From contig JAKSGN010000006.1 in assembly GCA_024180945.1 (NCBI GenBank), positions 2,976,001-3,040,000 of the forward strand: a stretch of DNA of 64,000 nt, read 5' to 3'. Below, piece by piece: positions 1 to 10,190 of this stretch (positions are counted from its first letter, which is position 1; the number at the start of each line of letters is the position of its first letter). A model generated the notes under the pieces. It searched no databases. It saw nothing but the letters and a program-made list of their open reading frames with translations, and was not told the origin of the DNA. Source of the stretch: Macrophomina tecta (taxonomy: Eukaryota; Ascomycota; Dothideomycetes; Botryosphaeriales; Botryosphaeriaceae). The position numbers and the translations under genes were made by a program.

Positions 1-453
1 GATGGTAATCCAAAGGCGAGTCTCGGATCGCGCTCAGCTGCGCTACAGTAGACAAAAGCTGCGAGTGGTAATACTTGCTTGAAAGCAGCCACCTTGAAGC
101 ATTAATGATGGTGTGGTTGGCGCTACGCGATTTTCTGGCAGGAGTTGACACAGACTGAGCACGCTGGAGAGCGAAACCACATTCGGCATGACGAGAAAGC
201 GTGTACACATACTGGCTGTGCAAAGGAATTGTCACTCATTCTGAGCAGGTAATGCACCGAAAGCGACTTTACAGAATGCGAATAGTATAACTGTAACATG
301 AGCCAGAGAAGAAAAGGAATAGAAAAGAGACTGGTATCGAGACCATGTCCACCAAAACGGCAATTTTTTGCGCAGCGCCATTTCAAGAAATGGCGTATTC
401 ACAACACCTGTCAATCTGTTTATGAGAAAGGAGATGCAACGGTCGTGTCGTAA
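1..453. other. 3' flank of the zinc-finger gene, nothing recognised
   Basis: Downstream flank of the minus-strand zinc-finger gene. Short open frames exist on the minus strand (for example 232-414) but they show no domain, no partner exon and no coding-like composition, so I call no gene here. Confidence 0.5.
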
Positions 454-1722
454 CTATTCTTTGTCCTGTGCAGAAGCCTCACTGCCCAATGTTGTTGCCT
501 GCGTGCTGGTGAGGTCGGCATTTTGGACCTGAGAGGATTCAGAGTCGGATCCAGGCATTCCTGTAGCTCTGGTAGAGGAGGTGGAGAAGTTTGACATGGC
601 GGTATGCACGGTATCTATGGCGTCGAAACCAATAGGATCAATCATGCTCTGATTCAAACCCTGGTCATCTCCTTCCATCTGCTCCTCGTGGACAGTATGA
701 TATTGCTTTCCTTGAAGAGCGCCGGCCTGCGTTATGTGGCCCGCTAGCATGAACTGAGGGTTGGAAAAGTTCTGCAGCGTCCGATGGTCTAGGCTTGGCC
801 CATTGGAGACAGTCATGAAGTATGAGGAAGATGCGCTGGCCTGTCCTGAGAGAGGGATGGTGGCAATTCCATTGCCCAGATTGTGCTGCTGGTCGTAGTA
901 AGGGAAGAATGGTAGATTGTAATTCGCATAGTTACCTAATTGAGGTGCGGCGACTTGCTGGCCAGAAACCGTGTCCATTACAACCGGAGAAATGCGCGGG
1001 TCTAGTATTACGCCGAGCTGGTCGTGCTGAATCGGCAGGGCAGGTGCAGTGTAGGGTGCTTGGACGCCTTGTGCTTGAACCTGCGTAGGCTCAGTTCTTG
1101 GAAACAGCTCGGGAGGCAAGTAATATGGGTTGGCGTCGGGAATCGGAGCGTACCACGTGAAACGGTCCTGTGGAACGTCATATACCGTTTGACTTGGAAT
1201 GCCTTGTGTGCCAGGTGTTGAATGGGGAGCTGTACCGTACCGCAACAAGGCATCGGCCCCTGTGGAAACCTCTCCTGGCAGAATTATTCTCTGTCTTGCG
1301 GATTCGACTATGTCCCTGAACTCGCTGATGTATCCTTCAATCTCTCGTTCGGTGCGACTCAACATGCGAGACCAAATTTCTTCTGCTGCATGACGGAACA
1401 GGCGCTGACGGGTTTCAAGATCAAACTCGCTATCCGAAGGAATGGAATTCTGTGTAGCTGGTCTTTCGCCAGGTGCAGTAGAAAAGTCAGGCACCTCAAA
1501 TACGTAATCGGCATCATTGTCTGTCCATTGTTATCATTAGCGATCGGACTTTGATCGAGTTTTGGACAACTAACAGGGTGACGGAAGGGCCGGATGGCGC
1601 TCTCCATCCGTATAGAAGAGCGTTATGAATACGCATTTCCACTTTTCTTCGTCTGATAATGATCTCTCGGACCTTTGCCTGAGCTGACGTTCTTGTTGGC
1701 GAGTGAAGTTCATTCGCGGCTT

Positions 1723-1730
1723 GTTTCCCG
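1723..1730. repeat. hAT-1 target-site duplication, left copy
   Basis: The 8 bp gtttcccg directly precede the CAGGG terminus and are repeated exactly at 4591-4598. An 8-bp duplication is the hallmark of hAT transposition. Confidence 0.95.
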
Positions 1731-1740
1731 CAGGGTGGCA

Positions 1741-1860
1741 ATCAATTCAATCAACGTCAATATCGGGTCCAGATTGATTGATTGATAGGATTTTCCAATA
1801 AGGTCAAATTGATTGATCAATAAGGTGTTGATATTGATTGAATTGAATTGATTGACACAC
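1741..1860. repeat. hAT-1 left subterminal TTGATTGA repeat array
   Basis: At least six TTGATTGA, TGATTGAT or reverse-complement words occur within 120 bp just inside the left terminus. Such clustered short subterminal words serve as transposase binding sites in well-studied hAT elements; that role is inferred here. Confidence 0.7.
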
Positions 1861-1967
1861 GGTTCACGTAGCAAAATCTCGTGATGCTTGGCATAGTGTT
1901 GAGATTGATAGCCATACAATCTAGCTAACTCTTGCTAGCTATAGCTACTCCCGCGTGTATAGAGTCC

Positions 1968-4214
1968 TCAACTTCTTTCAATGATGCCTTCTGCGTTCCA
2001 TGAGCGTAGTATCTGCCCAACTGCTATAGTATTGGCCTCCAGCCTATTGCGCAATGGCGTCACCATTTGTCCTGCCAAACTGAATATCCTCTCCACCTCT
2101 GCCGACATTGCCGGTATAGAAAAGAGGTCCAGGGCCATACGTGATAGGCGGGGGTATTGCTGGCGGCGTAGTATCCAGTAATCAACTGGATTGGTGACTG
2201 CGTCATCTGTAGGAGAGGTATCGAGCTGCCAGTAGGTGTACTCATCCTCGGTCAGATCTAGATGCTTGGTCCTCCTGGAGGCAGCAAGCCAGCTGTCAAA
2301 TTCGCTGAGATGTTCGCGTTTACGCTTCTGCGGTAGCTGTGGGTCCTCAGCAATAGCAATTGACTGATACTCATCCTTCCAGAGCTTTAGAACAGCTGCC
2401 TTTGCCTTCTTGATCCAGCTCTTCTTGAATGCCCACTGATCCTCAATCCACTCCCAGCGGTAGGCAGGGTGAAGGGCGCAAGCTGCGACGTAAGCTGGAG
2501 TATCATCAAGGAGCTGATAGTACTCATCTAGCTTAGCCCACCCCAAATTGATGTTCACCTTGAAGTGAGAGTCAGGATACTGATCTGTGCGGATCTTGAC
2601 CTCCTCCAGCTTGTTCAACAGGTACTCCATGCATGGAAGGACTTCCCATAAGCCGCCAAACCTACCACTAGTTGGGTTGGCTTGTAGCCTGATTGTGACT
2701 TCATGAAAAGGCTTCAAGATGGAGTGATATTCAGCAAGAGTTGCCCAATCATCTGAGGTTAGATAATCATCCACGATTGCCGGCTTGTTCTTTGTCTTAG
2801 CTGGCATTGGCTGAGTCCTACTAGCAGTGCGAGGCTTGACGTATTTATCCCATTCTTGAACTTCGTGGAGGACGAGGGCGTCAATGACTGACTGTAGCTT
2901 GATTGCGCGCTCAATCATGGCGGAGGTAGAGTTCCATCGTGTCGCATTATCTTCTATAACCTCGTAGGTAGGGCCGTTTTCGCCAGTCAACGCTTGCTCG
3001 TTCCGCTGAAGTTGGTGCAGTCTCTGATAGACAAGGTTTGAGCGCTGAATCCAGTGGACGATATTGTGAAGCTTGCCGATAGGGCCCTTCTTGCGCCAGA
3101 GTAGGAGCTCAGCGAGTAGCTCCTTTGGCTGAGCGCAGTCGTTCTCGAACGCGTCAGCTTCCTTGCCAAAGAGGATCTGGCGGACTACCAGGTTTATGAT
3201 ATGGCCAATGCAGCGCAAGCGGCGGTGCTTGTGATTGAAGCCAAACTCTTCAGCTAGCGCGTCCATGCACGTGTCGTTGTTTGACGCGTTATCCGTGACA
3301 AAGTAGCCAAGTTGCCCTCCAATGCCCCATTCCATAATTATCTGGGCTACCTCTTCCGCAAGGCTGTCACCAGTATGCCGTCCTTCGGCGTGTGGGAGGC
3401 CAATAAGGAACTTGCGAAGCGTGCCAGAGAACGTAAGGAAGAAGACGTTAATACCGAGTAGAGAGAGGTGATTACACGACGTCCAGCCGTCAAAGGCAAG
3501 GTGTATAAGGCCAGGTGAGCTCTGAAGAAGCTCAGCAACGATCCCTTTATGGCGGTTGAATTCATCAAGTAGCCATTTACGAACAGTAGAGTGTGTTGGA
3601 AGGCTGCCAGTAGACGTTACTGCAGGATTCAAATAGCTAAGAACGCGCCTGAATCTCTCGCTTTCAAGCTTGCGGAAAGGAATGTTATCGGATGAGACCC
3701 AATCAGTGAGTAGTTGCTGGAAGTACGCCGGATTGAATGATGTGACAAGGCGATTGACAATAGCCTGCTCTGAAGGCCTATTCGTATCCAGTCCAAGCCG
3801 CTGAGCAACTGAAATCTTGGCCCGTTTGACGTGACGCTTCCCTGTAGGATCCTCAACCTTGTGCTCAGTCACCAGGTGCCTTGCCTGATTATCAGTGCCA
3901 GCAGCAGCGAAGCTAGCTGGTTTGTGGGCTTTCTTGTGCACGCAGTACATACAGACCCAGCGGGTACGCCCTTCTACGTCCTCAATGTCATATGCGTGCT
4001 CCCAAGTCCACCCGCTGCGCTGCTTTGACTCTGTGACATGATATCCACGGAATTTCTGCCATGGGAAGTACTCCCACCCTTCGCGTACAGGTCCTCGGCC
4101 ATCAACGGCAAGATTGGTGGGTTGCGCAGGATCTGAGTCCTGTTGAGAGGAAAAGAGGCTAGTGGGCGCGCTAGAGAGGCTTAAAACAGAGTGTTGATCG
4201 TTGCTAGAGTCCAT
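1968..4214 (-). CDS. hAT family transposase (hAT-1), BED finger plus dimerisation domain
   Basis: Catalyses cut-and-paste movement of hAT-1. Single exon, 748 residues. In order: a BED-type zinc finger near residues 69-118 (WVCMYC with His113 and His118 as likely ligands); the RNase H-like core with first Asp near 242 (FDGWT), second Asp near 308 (VTDNASNND) and the hAT motif C335-I-G-H338 followed by IINL; and the C-terminal hATC dimerisation segment (IPAMSAEVERIFS...LRNRL, residues about 700-735), which holds the last catalytic Glu near 708. All three acidic positions and the CxxH motif are present, the length is typical of active hAT transposases, and there is no internal stop, so the enzyme is probably functional. 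The start was chosen at the first Met, 376 bp inside the right terminus. Confidence 0.95.
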   Translation of the reverse strand: MDSSNDQHSVLSLSSAPTSLFSSQQDSDPAQPTNLAVDGRGPVREGWEYFPWQKFRGYHVTESKQRSGWTWEHAYDIEDVEGRTRWVCMYCVHKKAHKPASFAAAGTDNQARHLVTEHKVEDPTGKRHVKRAKISVAQRLGLDTNRPSEQAIVNRLVTSFNPAYFQQLLTDWVSSDNIPFRKLESERFRRVLSYLNPAVTSTGSLPTHSTVRKWLLDEFNRHKGIVAELLQSSPGLIHLAFDGWTSCNHLSLLGINVFFLTFSGTLRKFLIGLPHAEGRHTGDSLAEEVAQIIMEWGIGGQLGYFVTDNASNNDTCMDALAEEFGFNHKHRRLRCIGHIINLVVRQILFGKEADAFENDCAQPKELLAELLLWRKKGPIGKLHNIVHWIQRSNLVYQRLHQLQRNEQALTGENGPTYEVIEDNATRWNSTSAMIERAIKLQSVIDALVLHEVQEWDKYVKPRTASRTQPMPAKTKNKPAIVDDYLTSDDWATLAEYHSILKPFHEVTIRLQANPTSGRFGGLWEVLPCMEYLLNKLEEVKIRTDQYPDSHFKVNINLGWAKLDEYYQLLDDTPAYVAACALHPAYRWEWIEDQWAFKKSWIKKAKAAVLKLWKDEYQSIAIAEDPQLPQKRKREHLSEFDSWLAASRRTKHLDLTEDEYTYWQLDTSPTDDAVTNPVDYWILRRQQYPRLSRMALDLFSIPAMSAEVERIFSLAGQMVTPLRNRLEANTIAVGQILRSWNAEGIIERS

Positions 4215-4449
4215 CTTGATAGTGGGAGAGTTGCTGCTGAGCTGCTGAGAAAATGTAGAACGGATCTGAAAGAGCAGATTCAGCTGTCCCTTCTAGCCAT
4301 TCTGAGAGAGCGTTTATATACTAGCTGCCAAGAGAATGTGCCCGACACGTTGTGTGCCAAGAGTGTATCAGATAAAAGGCTAGCCTGACGTGGCTTGAGC
4401 GCCACAAGAGCGAGATGATCATCAAAGCTGCTTTCTATACAAGGTAAGC

Positions 4450-4585
4450 CGTCAATCAATATCGTCAATCAACTGGCCCGGAGCAATTGATTGATTGACG
4501 AAAATGACAGACCTCAGTTGATTGATTGATTGCCAAGACATTGGTCAATATTGATTGACCGTCAATATTATTGAATTGATTGCCA
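4450..4585. repeat. hAT-1 right subterminal TTGATTGA repeat array
   Basis: Mirror of the left array: TCAATCAA, ATTGATTGATTG and related words are repeated many times between the transposase 5' end and the right terminus, and presumably overlap the transposase promoter. Confidence 0.7.
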
Positions 4586-4590
4586 CCCTG

Positions 4591-4598
4591 GTTTCCCG
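4591..4598. repeat. hAT-1 target-site duplication, right copy
   Basis: Exact second copy of gtttcccg immediately after the CCCTG terminus at 4590. Confidence 0.95.
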
Positions 4599-6817
4599 GC
4601 CCCAGACACTGTGCCTCCCCTATCTGTGGATGGAGGTGTTCATGCACAGCGAGTAAGTCGGGAAAATCACGGAAGCAGACGAAACAGACGTTCTCAGGAA
4701 GCTTGTGCCGCCGGTAAAGATGTTCCCTGATTCCGATTGTCAGCACAAGGATAATCACTGCGGTAGATGCTAAGTCTCCGCTGCCTTACTTGAGTCTGGA
4801 GATATCTCGGAAGCCGGGTGTAAGGCATGAAGCAGCCACTGGCGGCTCCGTTGGGAACATCTTCCGGAAAGGGCAAGCAAACCTTCGACTTGGACCATTA
4901 GTACCTGAAGCTCTATCAAGCGTGGGCTTCTTTTTGTTCTCCTCGCCGCCTTCATCATCCGAACCCGGTAGCGAAATCATGCACCGATGGCGGTGCGAGC
5001 TATTTCTTGGCCGTACTTTGGTTGATTGGCAACCGGAAGCTATTTCGGACCTCTCTCCCTGCGTCGTGCCACCATGCGCAGGATGTTTTCTCCATGAACT
5101 TCCAGAAGACGAGCTAGACCCGAGGCTCACCCCAGCACCATGAGATGACGAATCTGAAAGCTTTGCTTGTGAAAATCCATCCCCCAAGGACTGATTGTCA
5201 TCCGTGAGCTCGGGCGATTCGCTGTCGAGGTTCAAAATCCTTTTTAAGGCAACCATGACACGTGCAAAAACTACGCGATCCTTTGCGGCAACATGGGCTC
5301 CAACAAGGTCGTTCACCTCTGGTGATTCAACAAGGGGAAGAACGTAACTCAGGCTGGCCTGACATTGTTGGAGGGGGCTCGCGCGGAGGTTATGCTCATT
5401 GCCGTGGTCGGAGGGTACAGCCTGAAAGTCGTGTGCACGCGCACGAGGGCTTTCCTGGTCCAAAGTCTCCAAATCATGGGATGCAGAAACCAGATTGATA
5501 CAGCTGTCTTCCTCCGTGGGAGAAGTGGAGTCGTTGACAAGAGCTCTCTGGAAATGCCGGACGGACTGGTCACATGTTGCTCCCATACTCTCCGTATCTT
5601 CTGCCGAGAGAAGCATGGAATTCGCTTCGATATCTGTAGCGTCGTTTTCCGGGCAACTGCCTAAGGCTAGCGGTTCCGGTTTCTCGCGGGAAGCGTCTAC
5701 GCTTCGGGGAAAGTCCAGAGAGTGCTGATCCTGCGGAGCAGAATGATCTGACCGGCGGAGATCATTCAAAGAAAGTCTTCCATCGTTCTCATCAAAATCT
5801 GCAGCAATGTCAGCTTAGGGTGCACGAGATTTCGCTTCAACTCACATGGCGAAGGTATTTTTTTGAGATCAGGAAAGAGGATCCGCCAAATTTCTTTCCA
5901 TTTCTCCTCATCGGATATTCTCCTTTTCGGTACCTGCACCAAAGACTCCTTTTGGCGTATACTGAAGCTGGTCTTTGGCGGCGGCTTGAGCCCTTGGCAA
6001 GAAATGTTAGACAATGTAACAAGGCTTGGTTTGGTTGACTGCAGGCCATACTCAAGATTGTGTATGTCAATGAAGCTTGTTGAACGGCAGGATCCCAAGA
6101 TGTTGGATCTGTGAGCAAACCGCTTAGAGTAGTGGCATGCCAGCCATCTTCCACCGACCGCGGTCGTTCCAGATGGCCTTGCACGCTTGTGACTGGCGCC
6201 ACCTTCTTCATCACCATCGTTATCGATCGGGATCGCGCGTTTATCGGCCTTGCTAGCTTGGGAAGTAGGCTGGTTCGAATCTGACCGCTTCAAATCCACG
6301 TCCCGCTTCGTTTCTGTCCCCTCCGATTGAGTGTGCGCAGATGTCGAATGCGAGGATTTTGCGATTGAGCTTGTCGCGGCGCTGACGGTGGAATCTGCTC
6401 CAGGGCAATTCCAAACCCCCGTGTTACAATTCGAATCCTGCCAAGGGTTCAGCAGTATTTCCTGTGCCAAGATACAATCTTGCTTCCCAGGCTTCGGCGA
6501 CACTTCGAACTGTGTGTAAGTGATCTGATTCGGACATATCTGTCTGTGAATTGAGATAGGTTCGCGAAAGCTGCTAATGCAAGCAAGCGGACTTTCGATG
6601 TCCGCAATCAAAGGCTCAACGAATTCGTCTGAGCATTCAGGAGTGTTTTCCTCGCGGGCACCAGGGCTGCATGACCCATAAGTTGAATCAGCATCATATC
6701 CTCTTTGGCACCCGAATGAATCCCGAAGGTAGAGCGGGTGATCGAACGAAGCTTGTTCCAGCTGTCAGCTATAATGGATTAGGTGTCGAAATTGTACTCA
6801 CCAAGGCCAACCTCCAT

Positions 6818-7458
6818 ACAAGCTGATGTGATGGCTAACAAGCTAACAGAAATGCCTATGCAGATCTGTTAGCAGCAACGTAGCACGAAGAGCAAGAGGA
6901 AAAGGATTGATGGGACTGGAGAAAAGCGAGCTTGAATCAATGCACCGGAAAGGTTTGGGGATTAACATAATTTGAAGGTTGAGCCTCAGCATGTCACCAC
7001 ATAGCTCAGCCCAGCCACTTCCAGCTGAATACGGCTCCCAATGACGCGTATGATGCTAGCGACGAGGCATGCCGATCGAATGCGTCGATGCACGCAGCTG
7101 CGCGAAAGTGATTTACTTGCTCGCAGTTGCGCGAGATACTGGAGCCACTGACGCCTTGTTCCAATAAGGTTTTGGATACAGTGCAACAGAATGTATTCGT
7201 ACCTATAAGCTTAACGAATCACACAATGTCTGACATGCATATACATTAGTTGCGAAACCTATCTAACCACGCCGATATTCGGAAGACTTACCACATAATG
7301 AGAAGAAAGCCTGGTGCCATCAAAGCATTGCCCTGCATTTACTTCGCCTGATCGTACCCGGTGAGCTATTCGCCGCCTTGCGCTAATCAAAAATGGATTC
7401 CGAGTACATGATCGTTACGCAGTTCCCCCCAGACGCGGTCATGGACATCAGTCGGTGC
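6818..7458. other. Intergenic, promoter side of the zinc-finger gene
   Basis: This stretch separates the zinc-finger start (6817) from the lipase stop (7459). It is moderately AT-rich; no open frame, repeat or RNA gene is supported. Confidence 0.5.
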
Positions 7459-9003
7459 TTAGAGGCCTTCCTTTGCCAGCATGTCTATGCGAAGGTCAGC
7501 CAAGATGGTCCATATTCAGAAGGGGCCGCATGAAGGCGACAGGCTGCCTCACCACAAATATCGAGATAAAACGCAATCGCGTTGAAACTGAGCAAGCCAT
7601 CAGCATGATCCCACAGCGGCCTCCAGAATCAGTTGCCTGCAGACACGCACTCTGGCTTCCGCCCAACTAGCGAATAGAGCATCCATTTCGCCCGCGACGT
7701 CCAGTTGATCAAATCCAGATGGCTGACGCCCACGAGCGTGCCTTTGTACTCTCCCCACCGGCTGCTCGGAACACTGGGACCTTTGTCAGCCATAGCCATT
7801 TCAAGAGACCGGGCTGAATCACACATACCTCACAAGGCCATCATTTGCCGCGCCATGCTCCAGCTTCTTGACCAGGTTGTGCAGCTGCCTGAACGTCGAC
7901 CAGCGCACCGGTTCCAGCGTTGCACCGTACGAATAATACTTGACTCCATCCACATTCGGCGTCTTTTCATTGAATTCACCCTGCATATACTTCTGGGACA
8001 ACTGCGCAAACGCACCCGTTTCCATGTGAAAGAACCTCAGAACGCCGTAAGCCTTGGGCAAGTTTTCCGCTTGAGGCCTATCCGTGAGCGTTATATCGGG
8101 AGACGCCGGGTGGGAAGGAGTGACATACGGCCTATCTGGTCTAAGATGTAATCCGCGAACGCCGACCCGCGATGTGGCGAAGCGATGGTGGTCAGGGACT
8201 TGACATCCACATTCGGCGGCTTCAGCCGGCTGATCATGTATCGGGCATCGAGCCCGCTGAGTTTTGCTCATCAGCTGCCATTACTCGGAGCATCGAGGAC
8301 AAATCATCTTTCTCACCCCTGCATTCCGTGAGCCAGTCTTCTTGCGCCATCTTGGCCGGGCAAAGCGAGTTTACCATGCTATGCCTGCACGCAGCACCGG
8401 CGCGTCAGCACTCGCTCGGCGAAGCGCAATGGATGCCAGCACTCACGCGATGATGTTCACGCTCTTTCCTTGCGCCTTTGCGGCGATTATCGCGGCAAGC
8501 TTCTCAGCCCGGGCCTCGATGGATCCCGATGGCGGCACAGCAGACGTGATGACCTCGATATCCTTTGCCTCGAGCGCATCCTTGATGCCGCGCCAGTACT
8601 GTACGCCGGGGAGGACAGGGCCGGCGAGGCGGAGCTCGTCGAATCCGAAGAGGCCATGCGCGAGGACGATGGGGTGTTTCTGCTCCGTCGCGTGGGCGGG
8701 TGGTCAGTCGCGTGCGTGCGCATGGGCTGAGCAGCGCGGTGGTGAAGGATGTCGGGTCGGCGTACCGGTTTGTCTGAATGGCGTGAGCTTCTAATGCTGG
8801 TGGATTAATGACAAAAATCGTCGGCGCTGACCATAGTGTTCCCGAATGACAGCGTACTCATCGCGGATTTCCTTGCCCAGGTCCTGGATGCGCGGATCCG
8901 ATGCTTGGGTAGCTGGAGAACTGTGTGTGGCGCGACAAGAGATGTGGACTTGCTTGGCTGCAAAGCCAATGGTTTGACGCCGTAGCAAAAGCGCGGAGGT
9001 CAT
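7459..9003 (-). CDS. TGL2: Tgl2-like triacylglycerol lipase, ten exons including 8-, 10- and 2-nt exons
   Basis: Alpha/beta-hydrolase lipase of the yeast Tgl2 type (a mitochondrial triacylglycerol lipase in yeast; location here inferred). Exons: 9003-8832, 8773-8766, 8679-8447, 8384-8375, 8318-8317, 8256-8129, 8069-7829, 7773-7651, 7587-7553, 7484-7459; together 978 nt, exactly 326 codons, 325 residues, matching the roughly 326-residue yeast enzyme. Seen in the joined protein: Arg-rich N-terminus possibly for mitochondrial import, KHPIVLAHGLFGFDEL (oxyanion region), AHSMGG (nucleophile Ser elbow), TIASPHRGSAFADY, ANDGLV (probable acid) and GVSHLDLI (probable His). The Ser elbow is assembled from four exons. 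Intron 6 acceptor is taken as AAG at 8072-8070 because TAG further upstream breaks the frame. Start at 9003 is the first Met giving this conserved frame. Confidence 0.9.
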
Positions 9004-9522
9004 CGTGTACAAGGGTAACGCATGGTGGATCCGAAAGTTTGGATTCCAGGTGCGATGAATGGAATGCGGCTCTGAGTGCCTGATGATGTTGTTTGCGGTG
9101 ACGTAACGCGACAGGCAATCTAATGCATGTGGTCCCTGGTTGGCGATAACCGAAGAGTACCAGCAGATGGCACGTTATGTCCCCCCGTGTAACAACCAAT
9201 TGCTTCCGTTGACATGCCGACAGCCACAGAAGGTAGACAGATTTTGCCCTGTTGTTTTGGTGAGCTCACTCGCATAGAACACGGCAGCTCACGTCGCAGG
9301 TAACCAAACTGCCGTTTCATGCCAGCCGCGCCACCTGTGAGCAGCTTCGCAGCATCTATGGTACAGGCCGACTCTATGAACATGACTGATGCGAGATCTG
9401 TGGACTCGTTCGCGTCTCACATCGCATCCAGAAGGGAGAAAAGAGCCACCGGCTCTCAAGATGATCAGAAAAGGACAACATGATGCGTTTCAGAGGGTAA
9501 CCATAGTATATGCCGGCAAAAT
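9004..9522. other. Intergenic between lipase and VMA10
   Basis: Holds the lipase promoter and the VMA10 3' flank. Minus-strand frames at 9120-9383 have no recognisable domain, and I call nothing. Confidence 0.5.
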
Positions 9523-10190
9523 TCAGTTCTTCGACGGAGCCTGGGGCTTCACATCGGTGACGGCCTGGAGGAGCTGCTCGACGACCTTACTGCCGCTCTT
9601 GTTGCCAATCTCCTTGATCTCCTTCAACTTGACCTCCGTAGCCTTGTCCGCCTCCTCCTCGGCCTTCTTGTTGCCGCTAGAGTGCTGTATTCAACGTCAA
9701 CATGCGCCCACGCGCCGAGGGCAAGCCGCATCGGGGCTTGTCTGGTCTTGGACGTACCTCCTTCTCGAAGGCCTTGAACTCCTCTTCCTTCTTCTGCCTG
9801 TACTCCTCGATCTCCTTCTGGGCCTCGCTGCGGGCGTCCTTTACGCGCTTGGTGCGGTCTGTGGGATGCGGTCAGATGAGGCGTGTTCGACGCACAATCA
9901 CCGAGGATGGCGGTGGGGGAGCGGAGCAGCAGTACATTCTCTGGCTGCGCGGTGTTAGCTTCATCGTCGCTCTGAGCAAGGCGGTATGGGGCTGACCTTT
10001 CTGCACAATCTTCTGGGCCTCGCGCTCGGCCTGTGTGTTGCTGTGAGCTCAGTGTTGTTGACACGGACCCGCAGGTCGGGCTAGCTTACGTCGAGCAGCG
10101 TCTGAATGCCCGCGGAGTTCTGGGCGGACTGCGAATGGCGGGTCAGTACTGGCTGGCACGGCCCGAGGATGCTGGAGCTCGACGCACCAT
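9523..10190 (-). CDS. VMA10: V-type proton ATPase subunit G
   Basis: Subunit G of the V1 sector; with subunit E it forms the peripheral stalk of the vacuolar proton pump. Exons: 10190-10188, 10128-10090, 10030-9997, 9944-9936, 9858-9758, 9684-9523; total 348 nt, 115 residues, the family length (yeast 114). The protein begins MSAQNSAGIQTLLDAEREAQ, followed by KAREYRTKRVKDARSEAQ, then a highly charged helical stalk ending in QAPSKN. Exon 1 codes only for the start codon, since the GTGCGT donor directly follows ATG, and exon 4 is only 9 nt (CCAGAGAAT) yet supplies the conserved ARE of KAREYRTKRVKDAR. Introns have CTGAC or CTAAC branch sites. Divergently arranged with PET117, 314 bp apart, so the two promoters share that space. 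Confidence 0.95.

Larger units (their letters stand above)
1731..4590 (-). mobile_element. hAT-1, complete autonomous-looking hAT DNA transposon
   Basis: A 2860-bp element with a perfect 21-bp terminal inverted repeat (1731-1751 and 4570-4590, starting cagggtggcaatcaattc), an exact 8-bp target duplication on each side and an uninterrupted 748-codon transposase. It lies inside exon 4 of a zinc-finger gene, in the same orientation. The subterminal regions are packed with TTGATTGA/TCAATCAA words. Perfect termini, perfect duplication and an open transposase all point to a recent insertion; whether it still moves cannot be read from one copy. Confidence 0.95.
454..6817 (-). pseudogene. Fungal C2H2-like zinc-finger protein gene with duplicated domain, disrupted by hAT-1
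   Basis: Host gene of the hAT-1 insertion. Exons on the minus strand: 6817-6802, 6751-5846, 5798-4790, 4726-4591, then after the transposon 1722-1575 and 1520-454. Introns have GTGAGT, GTGAGT, GTAAGG and GTTAGT donors and CTGAC/CTAAT branch sites. Removing the transposon and one target-site copy gives 3282 nt, exactly 1094 codons, so the insertion is the only lesion. Domain two reads ACPF..., then DISRLKEHLYRRH created by splicing, CFVC..F..L..H, and after the transposon LSDEEKWK...LPSPY. Domain one has ACHYSKRF...FIDIHNL and ISDEEKWKEIWRILFP...IPSPY but lacks KEHLYRRH. The linker is Ser/Gln-rich and acidic, and the last 300 residues look disordered. This layout is that of a fungus-specific C2H2-like family of unknown, presumably nuclear, function. 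The disrupted allele would read about 46 codons into hAT-1 and stop at 4465, giving about 730 residues. Confidence 0.85.

Noticed and set aside
454..1494. A stand-alone 346-codon minus-strand gene
   Set aside because: Its apparent start is GTG, and splicing through 1521-1574 joins it to zinc-finger text across the hAT-1 insertion; it is the last exon of that gene.
6272..6281. tRNA B-box-like ggttcgaatc
   Set aside because: It lies in the coding exon of the zinc-finger gene and no A box or cloverleaf was found at the right distance.
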